Positions 33,501-42,425 of a stretch of DNA of 43,458 nucleotides are shown here, piece by piece (position 1 is the first letter of the stretch; each line of letters starts with the position of its first letter). The notes under the pieces are model-generated. The model did no database searches and was not told the DNA's origin. It saw only the letters and a list, made by a program, of their open reading frames with translations. Source of the DNA: CAZUWH01 sp964624075 (GTDB lineage Bacteria; Pseudomonadota; Alphaproteobacteria; Rhodospirillales; Rhodospirillaceae); contig CAZUWH010000023.1 in assembly GCA_964624075.1 (NCBI GenBank), positions 1 through 43,458 on the forward strand, in the 5' to 3' direction. The translations under genes and the position numbers were made by a program.

Positions 33501-35002
33501 ATGATCGGCTTGCCGTTAGCAGGCGAGAGAATGTTATTGGTTGACATCATCAGAACGCGTGCTTCCAGCTGTGCCTCTAGCGACAATGGCACATGTACCG
33601 CCATCTGGTCTCCGTCAAAGTCGGCATTGAAGGCCGTACACACTAGGGGATGGAGCTGGATGGCCTTGCCCTCGATCAACACTGGCTCGAACGCCTGGAT
33701 GCCAAGACGATGAAGGGTAGGGGCACGGTTCAGGAGAACCGGATGCTCGCGGATCACTTCCTCAAGAATGTCCCATACCTCGGATCGTTCTTTTTCGACC
33801 ATGCGTCTGGCGGCCTTGATGGTAGAGGCCATGCCATAGGCTTCAAGCCGCGAATAGACGAATGGCTTGAACAGTTCGAGTGCCATCTTCTTGGGCAGGC
33901 CGCACTGATGCAGACGCAGTTCCGGCCCCACCACGATGACAGATCGACCGGAATAGTCCACCCGCTTGCCAAGCAGGTTCTGGCGGAAACGTCCCTGCTT
34001 GCCCTTTAGCATGTCGGCCAGAGATTTCAGCGGCCGCTTGTTGGCGCCCGTGATGGCACGACCCCGACGACCGTTGTCGAACAGTGCATCGACCGCTTCC
34101 TGGAGCATCCGCTTTTCATTGCGAATAATGATTTCGGGCGCTTTCAACTCGATTAGCCGTTTCAGACGGTTGTTGCGATTGATGACCCGACGGTAGAGGT
34201 CATTAAGGTCGGAAGTGGCGAAGCGGCCGCCATCGAGCGGAACGAGTGGACGCAATTCCGGGGGAATGACCGGGATCACGTCCAGAATCATCCATTCCGG
34301 TCGCGAACCGGATTGAAGAAAGGCCTCAACCAGTTTGAGACGTTTGACATACTTCTTGCGTTTTGCTTCCGAATTGGTCTCCTTCAATTCGGTGCGCAGG
34401 CTCTGACATTCCGTCTTAAGGTCGATGGCTGACAACAGTTCCTTAATAGCTTCAGCCCCGATGCCGGCCCGGAACGAATCCTCGCCGTACTCTTCAACAG
34501 CGGCCTGATACTGTTCCTCTGTCAACAATTCCTGAATCTTAAGGGGGGTAAGGCCGGGCTCGATGACCACATAGTGCTCGGAATACAGAACCCGCTCCAG
34601 GCCCTTCAGAGTTATGTCAAGGAGAAGACCGATCCGGCTTGGCAGCGACTTCAGAAACCAGATGTGCGCAACCGGTGCCGCCAGTTCGATATGACCCATG
34701 CGATCACGGCGAACCTTCGACAACGTGACCTCGACGCCGCATTTCTCGCAGATGATGCCACGATACTTCATGCGCTTGTATTTGCCGCACAGGCATTCAT
34801 AATCCTTGATCGGCCCAAAGATGCGGGCACAGAACAACCCGTCACGCTCCGGCTTGAAGGTACGATAGTTGATGGTTTCGGGTTTCTTGATCTCGCCATA
34901 GGACCACGACCGGATCCGCTCCGGACTCGCGATGGAAATGCGGATCTGATCAAAGGACTGAGGTCCGCTGACCTGGCCGAAGATCTTGGTGAGTTCGTTC
35001 AT
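30512..35002 (-). CDS. rpoC: RNA polymerase subunit beta'
   Basis: The 1,496-residue catalytic subunit has the N-terminal zinc ribbon (CLCGKYKRMKYRGIICEKC, residues about 71-89), the bridge of conserved blocks, and the active-site NADFDGDQMAVH (near 455) whose three Asp hold the catalytic Mg. A second zinc site appears in CRAKTGVCAKC. The trigger-loop segment is in the region after SIGEPGTQLTMRTFHIGG. The C-terminal end is acidic and proline-rich (LPSSSVEPSVPPDRE). The ATG at 35002 is preceded by GGAGAAGGCAGGC. It is 158 bp downstream of rpoB in one transcription unit. The frame is intact and length is usual for alphaproteobacteria with about 100 extra residues relative to E. coli. Confidence 0.98.
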   Translation of the reverse strand: MNELTKIFGQVSGPQSFDQIRISIASPERIRSWSYGEIKKPETINYRTFKPERDGLFCARIFGPIKDYECLCGKYKRMKYRGIICEKCGVEVTLSKVRRDRMGHIELAAPVAHIWFLKSLPSRIGLLLDITLKGLERVLYSEHYVVIEPGLTPLKIQELLTEEQYQAAVEEYGEDSFRAGIGAEAIKELLSAIDLKTECQSLRTELKETNSEAKRKKYVKRLKLVEAFLQSGSRPEWMILDVIPVIPPELRPLVPLDGGRFATSDLNDLYRRVINRNNRLKRLIELKAPEIIIRNEKRMLQEAVDALFDNGRRGRAITGANKRPLKSLADMLKGKQGRFRQNLLGKRVDYSGRSVIVVGPELRLHQCGLPKKMALELFKPFVYSRLEAYGMASTIKAARRMVEKERSEVWDILEEVIREHPVLLNRAPTLHRLGIQAFEPVLIEGKAIQLHPLVCTAFNADFDGDQMAVHVPLSLEAQLEARVLMMSTNNILSPANGKPIIVPTQDIVLGLYYITMERDEQPGQALRPRSLAALREAIDSGTVFFYDHERPSRAVDTNDIETLMTRIATRKATAHRRLDGGDDVLAAGLKSEDIRLYNVAQPGQPFLYHDPTALRQAIDMGHVIPYRMPRFADISEVEEALYESTVPLHARIKCRYRGVDDNGHPTLETVITTPGRMILSELLPRHPKVPFTLINRLLTKKEITAAMDAVYRHCGQKETVIFCDRIMTLGYQRAAQAGISFGKDDLVIPVAKERLVRAAEEQVKEFEQQYQDGLITQGEKYNKVVDCWSRCTDLVAEEMMKEIQKVEPSRPINSIYMMAHSGARGSAAQMKQLAGMRGLMAKPSGEIIETPIISNFKEGLTVLEYFNSTHGARKGLADTALKTANSGYLTRRLVDVAQDAIISESDCGTEEGITVSAVIEGGEVVSSMSERLLGRVPLHDVVDIDGRILVYANTLITEQEVDSIEAAGIEKVYIRSVLTCRAKTGVCAKCYGRDLARGTLVNVGEAVGVIAAQSIGEPGTQLTMRTFHIGGAAQRGAEQSSVEAAYEAHVAIINRNVVLNSQGVPVVMGRNCELVLLDASGREKARHRVPYGAKLLADEGAVIRKGQKLVEWDPYTLPILTEKEGTVQFVDLVEGVSMREVVDEATGISNKVVVDWKQQPRGSDLKPRIVLLNERGEIILQLNGTEARYFMSVDAVLSVENGQKVHAGDVLARIPRESTKTRDITGGLPRVAELFEARKPKDYAIIAECDGRVVFGKDYKSKRRIQVTHEDGSEPKEYLIPKGKHITVQEGDYVRKGDALMDGNPVPHDILRVLGVEALANYLIKEIQDVYRLQGVKINDKHIEVIVRQMLQKVEVIEPGDTTFLVGEQVDRNEFRLEHEKAIAEGGRTAVAVPVLLGITKASLQTHSFISAASFQETTRVLTEASVSGRVDALIGLKENVIVGRLIPAGTGGTLGHYRSLAAQRDAEIGALEQKNANPPPLPSSSVEPSVPPDRE

Positions 35003-35042
35003 GCCTGCCTTCTCCCGCCTGCTCCATCCCTGCGACGAAATC

Positions 35043-35130
35043 GTCATGAGCCGCGGAGCCGCGGAGCAAAAACCGGCGACACAATCCAGAAACGGATTGC
35101 TTTCTCCCCTTCGGGGGCTCGGCTCATGAC
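35043..35130. repeat. Inverted repeat in the rpoB-rpoC spacer
   Basis: GTCATGAGCCG (35043-35053) is the exact reverse complement of 35120-35130. Inside lies a smaller hairpin (CAATCC ... GGATTG, around 35083-35099). The transcript of the spacer would fold into a branched structure, which could be a processing site or translational control point between beta and beta'. Confidence 0.6.
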
Positions 35131-35160
35131 GGTTCTGTTTCCACTTGAAACGGTCCGGTC

Positions 35161-38100
35161 CTAGTTCAGTTCCACATCCAGCCCCAGCGATCGCATTTCC
35201 TTGACCAGCACGTTGAAGGATTCGGGAATGCCAGCCTCAAACGTATCATCACCGCGCACGATCGACTCGTAGACCTTGGTACGGCCAGACACGTCATCAG
35301 ACTTGACCGTCAACATCTCCTGAAGGGTATAGGCGGCGCCATAAGCCTCCAGAGCCCAGACTTCCATTTCACCGAAACGCTGACCACCAAATTGCGCCTT
35401 ACCGCCCAACGGCTGTTGGGTAACCAGCGAATAGGGACCGATCGAACGGGCATGGATTTTGTCATCGACCAAGTGATGCAATTTCAGCATGTAAATATAA
35501 CCGACCGTTACCGGGCGATCGAACGGTCCTCCGGTCCGGCCATCGATCAAGGTCACCTGGCCTGAGGCGTGCAAACCCGCCTTCTCCAGCATGGTGACGA
35601 TATCGCTCTCACGCGCCCCGTCGAAGACCGGGGTTGCAATGGGAACGCCGAAGCGCAGGTTGCCGGCCAGTTCCAAAAGCTGGTCATCGGACAGGGCGGC
35701 AATGGTCTCAGCAAACACCTGGGGGCCATAGACGTCTTCGAGTTTGCGGCGCAAGTCTTCCCTGGTTGTCCGGCCTGTCTGAAGGCAGGAGACCAGCTCG
35801 CCGATCTGACGTCCGAGTCCCGCACAGGCCCATCCCAGATGGGTTTCAAGAATCTGCCCCACATTCATGCGTGACGGCACGCCAAGAGGATTCAGGACGA
35901 TATCCATATAGGTGCCGTCTTCGGTGAAAGGCATGTCTTCGATGGGAACGATGCGCGAGATGACCCCCTTGTTGCCGTGACGGCCGGCCATCTTGTCGCC
36001 TGGTTGCAGCTTGCGTTTCACTGCGACAAACACTTTTACCATTTTCATTACGCCAGGCGGCAGTTCGTCGCCACGCTGCAGCTTTTCAACCTTGTTCTCG
36101 AAGCGCTCCTGCAATTTGGCAATGTTCTCGTCGTACAGCTTCTTCAGGGCCTCAATCTCGATCATGGTGGCATCGTCATCCACTGAGATGTGCCGCCATT
36201 GGCCAGGGGTGAAGCCAGAAAGGAGAGTCTCGGTGACAAGGCTGCCAACCTTCATGCCTTTCGGACCTGAAACGATCCCGTGGCCCAGGATCATTTCCTT
36301 GAAACGCTCCCGGAACGACCCTTCCAGAATGGCCCGTTCATCGTCACGATCCTTGGCCAGACCCTCGATTTCCGCCCGTTCGATGGCCAGAGCCCGTTCG
36401 TCCTTCTCAACACCGCGACGGGAAAAGACGCGGACCTCGACCACCGTACCGGTGACGCCCGGCGGCACACGCAGGGAGGTATCACGGACATCGGATGCCT
36501 TCTCACCGAAGATGGCGCGTAGAAGCTTCTCTTCTGGCGTCATGGGAGATTCGCCCTTGGGCGTCACCTTGCCCACCAGTATGTCACCGGCCTTGACCTC
36601 GGCGCCGATATAGACAATGCCGGCTTCATCCAGGTTTTTCAGGGCGTCTTCGCCCACATTGGGGATATCACGTGTGATTTCCTCCTGGCCCAGCTTGGTG
36701 TCGCGGGCCATGACTTCGAATTCCTCGATGTGAATCGAAGTAAACACGTCATCGCGAACGATACGCTCGGAGATGAGGATGGAATCCTCGAAGTTGTAAC
36801 CGTTCCAGGGCATAAAGGCCACCAGCACATTACGCCCCAAAGCCAGTTCGCCCAACTCAGTCGAAGGACCATCGGCGATGATGTCACCCTTGCGCACCAC
36901 GTCGCCCACCCTGACCAGGGGGCGTTGGGTGATACAGGTACTCTGATTGGAGCGCTGGAACTTGGCCAGACGATAAATATCCACGCCGGGGGCCGAGGAG
37001 GAGGTTTCTTCCGTTGCGCGGATGACAATACGGGTAGCATCTACCTGTCGCACAATGCCCCCCCGACGTGCAGAGATTGCGGCACCCGAATCACGCGCCA
37101 CTGCCTCTTCCATGCCGGTTCCCACCAGAGGAGCCTCCGCCCGGATCAGCGGGACGGCCTGACGCTGCATGTTGGATCCCATGAGGGCGCGGTTAGCATC
37201 ATCATTCTCGAGAAACGGGATCAGGGCCGCTGCCACCGACACGAGCTGCTTGGGTGAAACGTCAATGAAATCGATCTCGGTGGGATGGACCATGACAAAG
37301 TCGCCGGCCTTGCGGCATGAAATTAGGTCGGCAACGAAACGACCCTCCTCGTCCAGTTCAGCGTTGGCCTGGGCGATGGTATACCGTCCCTCCTCCATGG
37401 CGGATAGATAGTGCACCTCATCGGTCACGCGGCCCTGGACCATCTTGCGGTACGGGCTTTCGATGAAACCGTACTGGTTCACCCGGGCGTAAGTGGCAAG
37501 GCTGTTAATCAATCCGATGTTGGGACCCTCCGGCGTTTCGATCGGGCAGATGCGGCCATAGTGGGTGGGGTGGACGTCACGCACCTCAAACCCGGCCCGC
37601 TCGCGTGTCAGGCCGCCAGGTCCCAGGGCCGACAGACGCCGTTTGTGGGTGATTTCGGCAAGCGGATTGGTCTGGTCCATGAACTGCGACAATTGCGAGG
37701 AGCCGAAGAATTCCCGCACTGCCGCTGCCGCCGGTTTGGCATTGATCAGATCATGCGGCATGACGGTGTCGATATCGACCGAACTCATGCGTTCCCGAAT
37801 GGCGCGTTCCATCCGCAAAAGACCAAGCCGGTACTGGTTCTCCATCAATTCGCCGACCGATCGCACGCGACGGTTGCCAAGATGATCAATATCATCGATC
37901 TCGCCGCGACCATCCTTCAAATCGACCAAAACCTTGAGAATGCGCAGGATATCCTCCCGCCGCAAAGTGCGGACGGTATCGGGCACGTGCTCGAGCTCCA
38001 GACGGGCGTTCATCTTGACACGCCCGACTGCTGACAGATCGTAACGCTCGGAGTCGAAGAAAAGACCGCTGAACAGAGATTCCGCCGTTTCGAGTGTGGG

Positions 38101-39324
38101 GGGCTCGCCGGGACGCATGACACGGTAGATGTCGATCAGGGCTTCCTCGCGTGAACCATTCTTGTCGATGGCGAGCGTGTTACGGAGATAGGGACCCACG
38201 TTGATATGATCGATATGCAGAGTCGGCAGTTCAGTCACGCCGGCCTGGCCAAGCGTTTCGATGCTCGCCTCTGTCAGTTCCTCGCCGGCCTCGACGTAGA
38301 TCTCACCCGTCTCCTCATTGATGAGGTCAAGAGCGGCGCAGCGGCCAACCAGTTCCTCAGGAAAAACGCGCTGTTCGACAAGTCCCTCCTCCACGAGCCT
38401 GCGCCCCAAACGGGGTGTCATCTTGGTGCCAGCCTCGGCCTTCACTTCGCCGGTGGCAGCATCAACAAGGTCGAAGGAGAGCTTGATGCCGCGCAGGCGC
38501 TCCGGCTGGAAAGGAACCTTCCAGCCTTTTTCATCGCGCCGGAACGTAATCTGCTCATAGAAATAACCAAGAATCTCCTCAGCCGTCATGCCGCTGACCT
38601 CGGAGGGATCGAGGGTCCTACCCTCTGCCGTGCAAGCGGCGCGGGTAGCTGCGGTGGCTGCGGAATCGAGCGCATAAAGCAGGGTCGTGACCGGCAACTT
38701 ACGGCGGCGGTCAATGCGTACATAGACAAGATCCTTGGCGTCGAACTCGAAATCGAGCCACGAACCACGATAGGGGATGACACGGGCGGCAAACAGATAC
38801 TTCCCCGAAGAATTGGTTTTGCCTTTATCATGATCGAAGAAAACCCCGGGCGAGCGGTGCATCTGGCTGACGATCACCCGCTCGGTTCCATTGATGATAA
38901 AGGTTCCGTTGACCGCCATCAGGGGCATGTCCCCCATGTAGACGTCCTGCTCCTTGATATCGCGGATGGAACGGGCGTCGCTGTCCTCATCGATGTCCCA
39001 CACGACCAGGCGCAGGGTCACCTTGAGGGGAGCCGCGTACGTCATGCCACGCTGCTGGCATTCATCCACATCATACTTGGGCACTTCGAATTCATACTTG
39101 ACGAACTCGAGCTCGCCACGCCCCGAAAAATCACGGATGGGGAAGACAGATTTGAATACTTCCTGAAGGCCGCTGGCTGCCCGATGTTCGGGGAGTACTT
39201 CTATCTGGAGAAACTGGGCATAGGAGCTTTTCTGCACCTCGATCAGGTTGGGCATCGGCGCAACTGAAGGAATGCGTCCGAAATTCTTCCGTACCCGCTT
39301 GCGAGCCGTGAAGGATTTAGCCAT
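35161..39324 (-). CDS. rpoB: RNA polymerase subunit beta
   Basis: The 1,387-residue subunit starts MAKSFTARKRVRKNFGRIP after GGAGCGGCA. The rifampicin-binding cluster SSQLSQFMDQTNPLAEITHKRRLSALG is the sensitive form: the counterparts of E. coli Gln513, Asp516, His526 and Ser531 are all unchanged. The catalytic-side blocks GYNFEDSI, KMAGRHGNKGVIS and the C-terminal GKAQFGGQRFGEMEVWALEAYGAAYTLQEML, which contacts beta', are present. Length is typical of alphaproteobacteria. It is transcribed with rplJL upstream and rpoC downstream, separated from rplL by a long 607-bp spacer. Confidence 0.98.
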   Translation of the reverse strand: MAKSFTARKRVRKNFGRIPSVAPMPNLIEVQKSSYAQFLQIEVLPEHRAASGLQEVFKSVFPIRDFSGRGELEFVKYEFEVPKYDVDECQQRGMTYAAPLKVTLRLVVWDIDEDSDARSIRDIKEQDVYMGDMPLMAVNGTFIINGTERVIVSQMHRSPGVFFDHDKGKTNSSGKYLFAARVIPYRGSWLDFEFDAKDLVYVRIDRRRKLPVTTLLYALDSAATAATRAACTAEGRTLDPSEVSGMTAEEILGYFYEQITFRRDEKGWKVPFQPERLRGIKLSFDLVDAATGEVKAEAGTKMTPRLGRRLVEEGLVEQRVFPEELVGRCAALDLINEETGEIYVEAGEELTEASIETLGQAGVTELPTLHIDHINVGPYLRNTLAIDKNGSREEALIDIYRVMRPGEPPTLETAESLFSGLFFDSERYDLSAVGRVKMNARLELEHVPDTVRTLRREDILRILKVLVDLKDGRGEIDDIDHLGNRRVRSVGELMENQYRLGLLRMERAIRERMSSVDIDTVMPHDLINAKPAAAAVREFFGSSQLSQFMDQTNPLAEITHKRRLSALGPGGLTRERAGFEVRDVHPTHYGRICPIETPEGPNIGLINSLATYARVNQYGFIESPYRKMVQGRVTDEVHYLSAMEEGRYTIAQANAELDEEGRFVADLISCRKAGDFVMVHPTEIDFIDVSPKQLVSVAAALIPFLENDDANRALMGSNMQRQAVPLIRAEAPLVGTGMEEAVARDSGAAISARRGGIVRQVDATRIVIRATEETSSSAPGVDIYRLAKFQRSNQSTCITQRPLVRVGDVVRKGDIIADGPSTELGELALGRNVLVAFMPWNGYNFEDSILISERIVRDDVFTSIHIEEFEVMARDTKLGQEEITRDIPNVGEDALKNLDEAGIVYIGAEVKAGDILVGKVTPKGESPMTPEEKLLRAIFGEKASDVRDTSLRVPPGVTGTVVEVRVFSRRGVEKDERALAIERAEIEGLAKDRDDERAILEGSFRERFKEMILGHGIVSGPKGMKVGSLVTETLLSGFTPGQWRHISVDDDATMIEIEALKKLYDENIAKLQERFENKVEKLQRGDELPPGVMKMVKVFVAVKRKLQPGDKMAGRHGNKGVISRIVPIEDMPFTEDGTYMDIVLNPLGVPSRMNVGQILETHLGWACAGLGRQIGELVSCLQTGRTTREDLRRKLEDVYGPQVFAETIAALSDDQLLELAGNLRFGVPIATPVFDGARESDIVTMLEKAGLHASGQVTLIDGRTGGPFDRPVTVGYIYMLKLHHLVDDKIHARSIGPYSLVTQQPLGGKAQFGGQRFGEMEVWALEAYGAAYTLQEMLTVKSDDVSGRTKVYESIVRGDDTFEAGIPESFNVLVKEMRSLGLDVELN

Positions 39325-39931
39325 TGCCGCTCCTTAGAACTTGATGTCGTTTGAATCGTGCCACCTTGCTTCGGAAGCGCGTCCGGGTTTCCTGCACCCG
39401 CCCCGTCTGCACAGAGGGGAAAAGCGGCCCCCTGGCATGCCAACACGCCACCTCCGGGGAAGACGGCGGCTTATTTCCGCACTCGTGCCCCCGCTGTGTG
39501 GTGGTGGCAAATCGCTGCTTTTTTGTGTATTCGGTTCTGTCCCGCGTCTGCCATATCGTCGGCACCGTCTGTGCCGTTCCGATAAATTAAGGAAAAAGAT
39601 AAGGAAAAGGAATCGTCCCACCTGTATCTGGGACCGTCCCGCCAACCCCCAAGACACGAGAGAGACCTGCGTCCCTCCCTTGAAACCAGCCAGTCCACGA
39701 TACTTTCCTTCCTGCCTGCTTCATCGCGCTACAAAGATGATGCACGCAAAGAGCGTATGCAAGAGCGGTTCCGAAGAGACTTCGTATGTCTTGATAATTC
39801 TGGCTGTCGCCTCATGAACGGGCGCCCGGATGTTTTCAATACAAGCACACACCCAGCCGCAAAGGGAGTCCAAGACCGTTCTCGCTCTCCCTTCCGACCG
39901 GTATGCCGGCATCTGCGTAAAAATCGTCCGC
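39325..39931. other. rplL-rpoB spacer of about 600 bp
   Basis: No supported gene; the longest frames here lack starts, family resemblance and codon character. It is long for a spacer inside this operon. A small GC hairpin (GGCAC/GTGCC, about 39560-39574) is visible. Transcript attenuation or RNA processing, known for this spacer in other bacteria, or an additional rpoB promoter would be plausible. Confidence 0.4.
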
Positions 39932-40309
39932 CTATTTAAGTTCGACCTTTGCACCAGCTTCTTCAAGCTTCTTTTTGATGGACTGCGCTTCCTCCTTAGA
40001 AACGCCTTCCTTGACCACCTTGGGTGCCCCCTCTACCAAGTCTTTCGCCTCCTTGAGGCCAAGATTAGTGATGGCACGGACTTCCTTGATCACGTTGATC
40101 TTCTTGTCGCCGGTTTCAGCCAGGATCACCGCGAACTCAGTCTGTTCCTCGACCGGAGCGGCAGCCGCCGCTGTCGCTGGCGCGGCAGCAACCACAACTG
40201 GTGCCGCCGCCGACACGCCCCACTTCTCCTCAAGCATTTTTGACAACGTAGCGGCTTCGAGCACGGTCAGGCTCGACAGATCCTCAACCAATTTGGCAAG
40301 ATCGGCCAT
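39932..40309 (-). CDS. rplL: 50S ribosomal protein L7/L12
   Basis: The 125-residue stalk protein recruits translation factors. The N-terminal dimerisation domain (ADLAKLVEDLSSLTVLEAATLSKMLEEKWGVS) is followed by an alanine-rich hinge (VVVAAAPATAAAAAPV) and the globular C-terminal domain with INVIKEVRAITNLGLKEAKDLVEGAPK, which contacts elongation factors. I chose the ATG at 40309, three codons into the longest frame, from the family start. It lies 58 bp after rplJ, as is standard. Confidence 0.97.
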   Translation of the reverse strand: MADLAKLVEDLSSLTVLEAATLSKMLEEKWGVSAAAPVVVAAAPATAAAAAPVEEQTEFAVILAETGDKKINVIKEVRAITNLGLKEAKDLVEGAPKVVKEGVSKEEAQSIKKKLEEAGAKVELK

Positions 40310-40367
40310 AATATACAACTCCTAGGTACAAGACGTCTGGTTCATCACATATGATGCAACATTATGA

Positions 40368-40895
40368 TCACGCGGCTTCGCCCTGGTCCTTGTCCGCATA
40401 TGCCATGAGCACCCGTGCCAACTGTCCGGCCGGGGCCTGGAGCACCCTGGCAACGCGCGTTGCCGGGGTCTGGATCATGCCAACCAACCTGCCTCGCAGT
40501 TCTTCCAACGAAGGCAGTTCGGCCAGCGCCTTCACACCATCGGGGGCCAGCAGGGTCGTCCCGAGCCCTCCTCCTCCCATGATGACCAGCTTGTCGTTGT
40601 TCTTGGCATATTTGGCAACCACCCTGGCTGCGGCAACCGGATCCCGCGAACAGGCAAGCGCGGCCGGACCGGCGAACAGGGGGGCAAGATCTTTATAACG
40701 GGTTCCTGCCAGGGCAAGACGCGCGAGCCGGTTCTTGACCACCTTGAAATCGGCTCCCGCCTCTCGCACCTGCGTGCGCAAGACGTTCGTCTCAGCAACC
40801 GTCATGCCCTTGTAGTGCACGACGACGACGATTGCGCTCTCTTCGAACAGCCTGTGCAGAGCAGAAACCAGTTCCTTTTTCTGGCTCCGGTTCAC
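40368..40895 (-). CDS. rplJ: 50S ribosomal protein L10
   Basis: The 175-residue protein anchors L7/L12 dimers to the ribosome and in many bacteria represses its own operon by binding the leader. It reads NRSQKKELVSALHRLFEES, VVHYKGMTVAETNVLR, VVKNRLARLAL, and ends in the helical L12-binding tail. I take the GTG at 40895 as the start because GCGGAG lies 8 bases upstream and the family begins there; the longer frame from 40928 has no support. Confidence 0.95.
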   Translation of the reverse strand: MNRSQKKELVSALHRLFEESAIVVVVHYKGMTVAETNVLRTQVREAGADFKVVKNRLARLALAGTRYKDLAPLFAGPAALACSRDPVAAARVVAKYAKNNDKLVIMGGGGLGTTLLAPDGVKALAELPSLEELRGRLVGMIQTPATRVARVLQAPAGQLARVLMAYADKDQGEAA

Positions 40896-40929
40896 GTTCG
40901 TCTCCGCTTCTCTCTCTAGCCGGCACAAG

Positions 40930-41210
40930 GCCGACAGATCAGTTTACTTTCTCCCCGAAAAACGGGGATCTTCCTCAACCACCTGTCCCGGAAGCCCATA
41001 CCATCTTGCAAGACCGGCCAGACGTCTGGTTCCCACTCTGTCTGCGCAGGCAGATCAACCCTTGAGCCATCTGGCCTTCCCCGCCTTTCAGAAGAGGCAA
41101 AGGACACACCAACCGGCACCTGCGGTCTCGGACAGGTCACTGTTCGGTCAACCCGAACTCCTTCAACCCGGTTGAACGATCTGTTTCGACCGGGCAAAGA
41201 ACTGTCTCGC
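40930..41210 (-). promoter_or_regulatory. rplJ (L10) leader region
   Basis: The spacer between rplA and rplJ is about 316 bp on the transcribed strand and contains paired GC-rich blocks, among them CCGAGACCGCAGGTGCCGG (around 41115-41134) and CTGCCTGCGCAGACAG (around 41036-41051), followed by CCCCGTTTTTCGGGG (about 40952-40966), a clear small hairpin. Its position matches the L10-binding leader that controls rplJL in many bacteria. The fold was not computed. Confidence 0.5.
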
Positions 41211-41211
41211 C

Positions 41212-41907
41212 TCACCCGCCGGCAAGGCTTGCAACATTCACCTTGATGCCCGCCCCCATCGTGGAACTCAAGGATACCCTCTTCAGATAGGTACCCTTGG
41301 CTCCCGACGGTTTGGCCTTAAGGATGGCCTCATAAAAAGCGTGTGCATTCTCGCTCAAGGCCTGGTTCGCGAAAGTAACCTTGCCGATACCGGCATGGAC
41401 GATTCCCGCCTTCTCAACCCGGAACTGAACCTGACCAGCCTTGGCAGCACGAATGGCTTCGCTGACGTTGACCGTCACCGTGCCCAGCTTGGGGTTGGGC
41501 ATCAAGCCGCGCGGTCCCAGCACCTTGCCCAGCCTGCCAACCACCCCCATCATATCCGGCGTGGCAATACAGCGATCGAAATCGATCTGGCCTGCCTGAA
41601 TGCGTTCGGCCAGATCCTCGGCCCCCACAACGTCAGCGCCGGCGGCCTCGGCCTCCCGTGCCTTCTCCCCTTTGGCGAACACGGCCATCCGTACGGCCTT
41701 GCCGGTTCCATGCGGCAGTTCAACCATGCCCCGAACCATCTGATCGGCATGCCGTGGGTCCACGCCCAGATTCACAGCGATCTCGACGGTCTCGTCAAAC
41801 TTGACGACCGACTGCTCGCGAATCATCTGGATAGCCTCGGCCAGTTCGTAGAGGCGGGTACGATCAATATGGGCATAGACCTTGCGCAGTCGTTTGCTTT
41901 TTGCCAT
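41212..41907 (-). CDS. rplA: 50S ribosomal protein L1
   Basis: The 231-residue protein forms the L1 stalk that guides deacylated tRNA out of the ribosome and can repress its own mRNA. Family blocks are intact: KFDETVEIAVNLGVDPRHADQMVRG, LPHGTGKAVRMAVFAKG, GVVGRLGKVLGPRGLMPNPKLGTVT and GKVTF near the end. The ATG at 41907 starts MAKSKRLRKV. Four bases separate it from rplK, so the pair is translationally coupled. Confidence 0.97.
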   Translation of the reverse strand: MAKSKRLRKVYAHIDRTRLYELAEAIQMIREQSVVKFDETVEIAVNLGVDPRHADQMVRGMVELPHGTGKAVRMAVFAKGEKAREAEAAGADVVGAEDLAERIQAGQIDFDRCIATPDMMGVVGRLGKVLGPRGLMPNPKLGTVTVNVSEAIRAAKAGQVQFRVEKAGIVHAGIGKVTFANQALSENAHAFYEAILKAKPSGAKGTYLKRVSLSSTMGAGIKVNVASLAGG

Positions 41908-41911
41908 GGCC

Positions 41912-42340
41912 TTACTCCGTCACCTGCAAACCCATGGACCGGGCCGAGCCTACGATCTGCCGTACCGCTGCCTCGATATCACGACAGTTGAGATCCTTGA
42001 GCTTGACGGTGGCAATCTCACGGACCTCGTTCATCGTAATGCTGCCGGCAAAACCACGGCCGGTCGTAGCAGTACCCCTTTCGATCCCGGCAGCCTTTTT
42101 CAGAAAATAACTGACCGGTGACGTTCTGGTCACGAATGAGAGACTGCGATCGCTGTAAGCCGTGATTACAACCGGGATCGGCATGCCGACCTCCAGGCCC
42201 TGAGTCGCGGCATTGAATTCCTTGCAAAACTGCATGATGTTGAGACCACGCTGCCCCAACGCCGGCCCGATGGGCGGTGATGGATTAGCCTTGCCGGCTG
42301 GCACCTGCAGCTTGATATAACCAACGATTTTCTTTGCCAT
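41912..42340 (-). CDS. rplK: 50S ribosomal protein L11
   Basis: The 142-residue protein binds 23S rRNA in the GTPase-associated centre and is needed for the stringent response through RelA. It reads IKLQVPAGKANPSPPIGPALGQRGLNIMQFCKEFN and, at the C-terminus, EVREIATVKLKDLNCRDIEAAVRQIVGSARSMG. The thiostrepton-contact prolines in the N-terminal domain are present. It is followed directly by rplA. Confidence 0.97.
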   Translation of the reverse strand: MAKKIVGYIKLQVPAGKANPSPPIGPALGQRGLNIMQFCKEFNAATQGLEVGMPIPVVITAYSDRSLSFVTRTSPVSYFLKKAAGIERGTATTGRGFAGSITMNEVREIATVKLKDLNCRDIEAAVRQIVGSARSMGLQVTE

Positions 42341-42425
42341 TAGCCTTCCTCTTCCCCGGCGTTTTCTTTCAGCAGCCGCTGGGATCTTCCGCGTATGTCA
42401 TCCCGGTTCTCCCCGCTTCGTTCCG

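Noticed and set aside
32543..33544. 333-codon open frame on the plus strand
   Set aside because: Antisense to rpoC; a shadow frame.
38206..39267. 353-codon open frame on the plus strand
   Set aside because: It is antisense to rpoB, with no recognisable domain or good start.
39341..39817. 158-codon open frame between rplL and rpoB
   Set aside because: No ribosome binding site, cysteine- and arginine-rich random-like composition, opposite to the operon direction.
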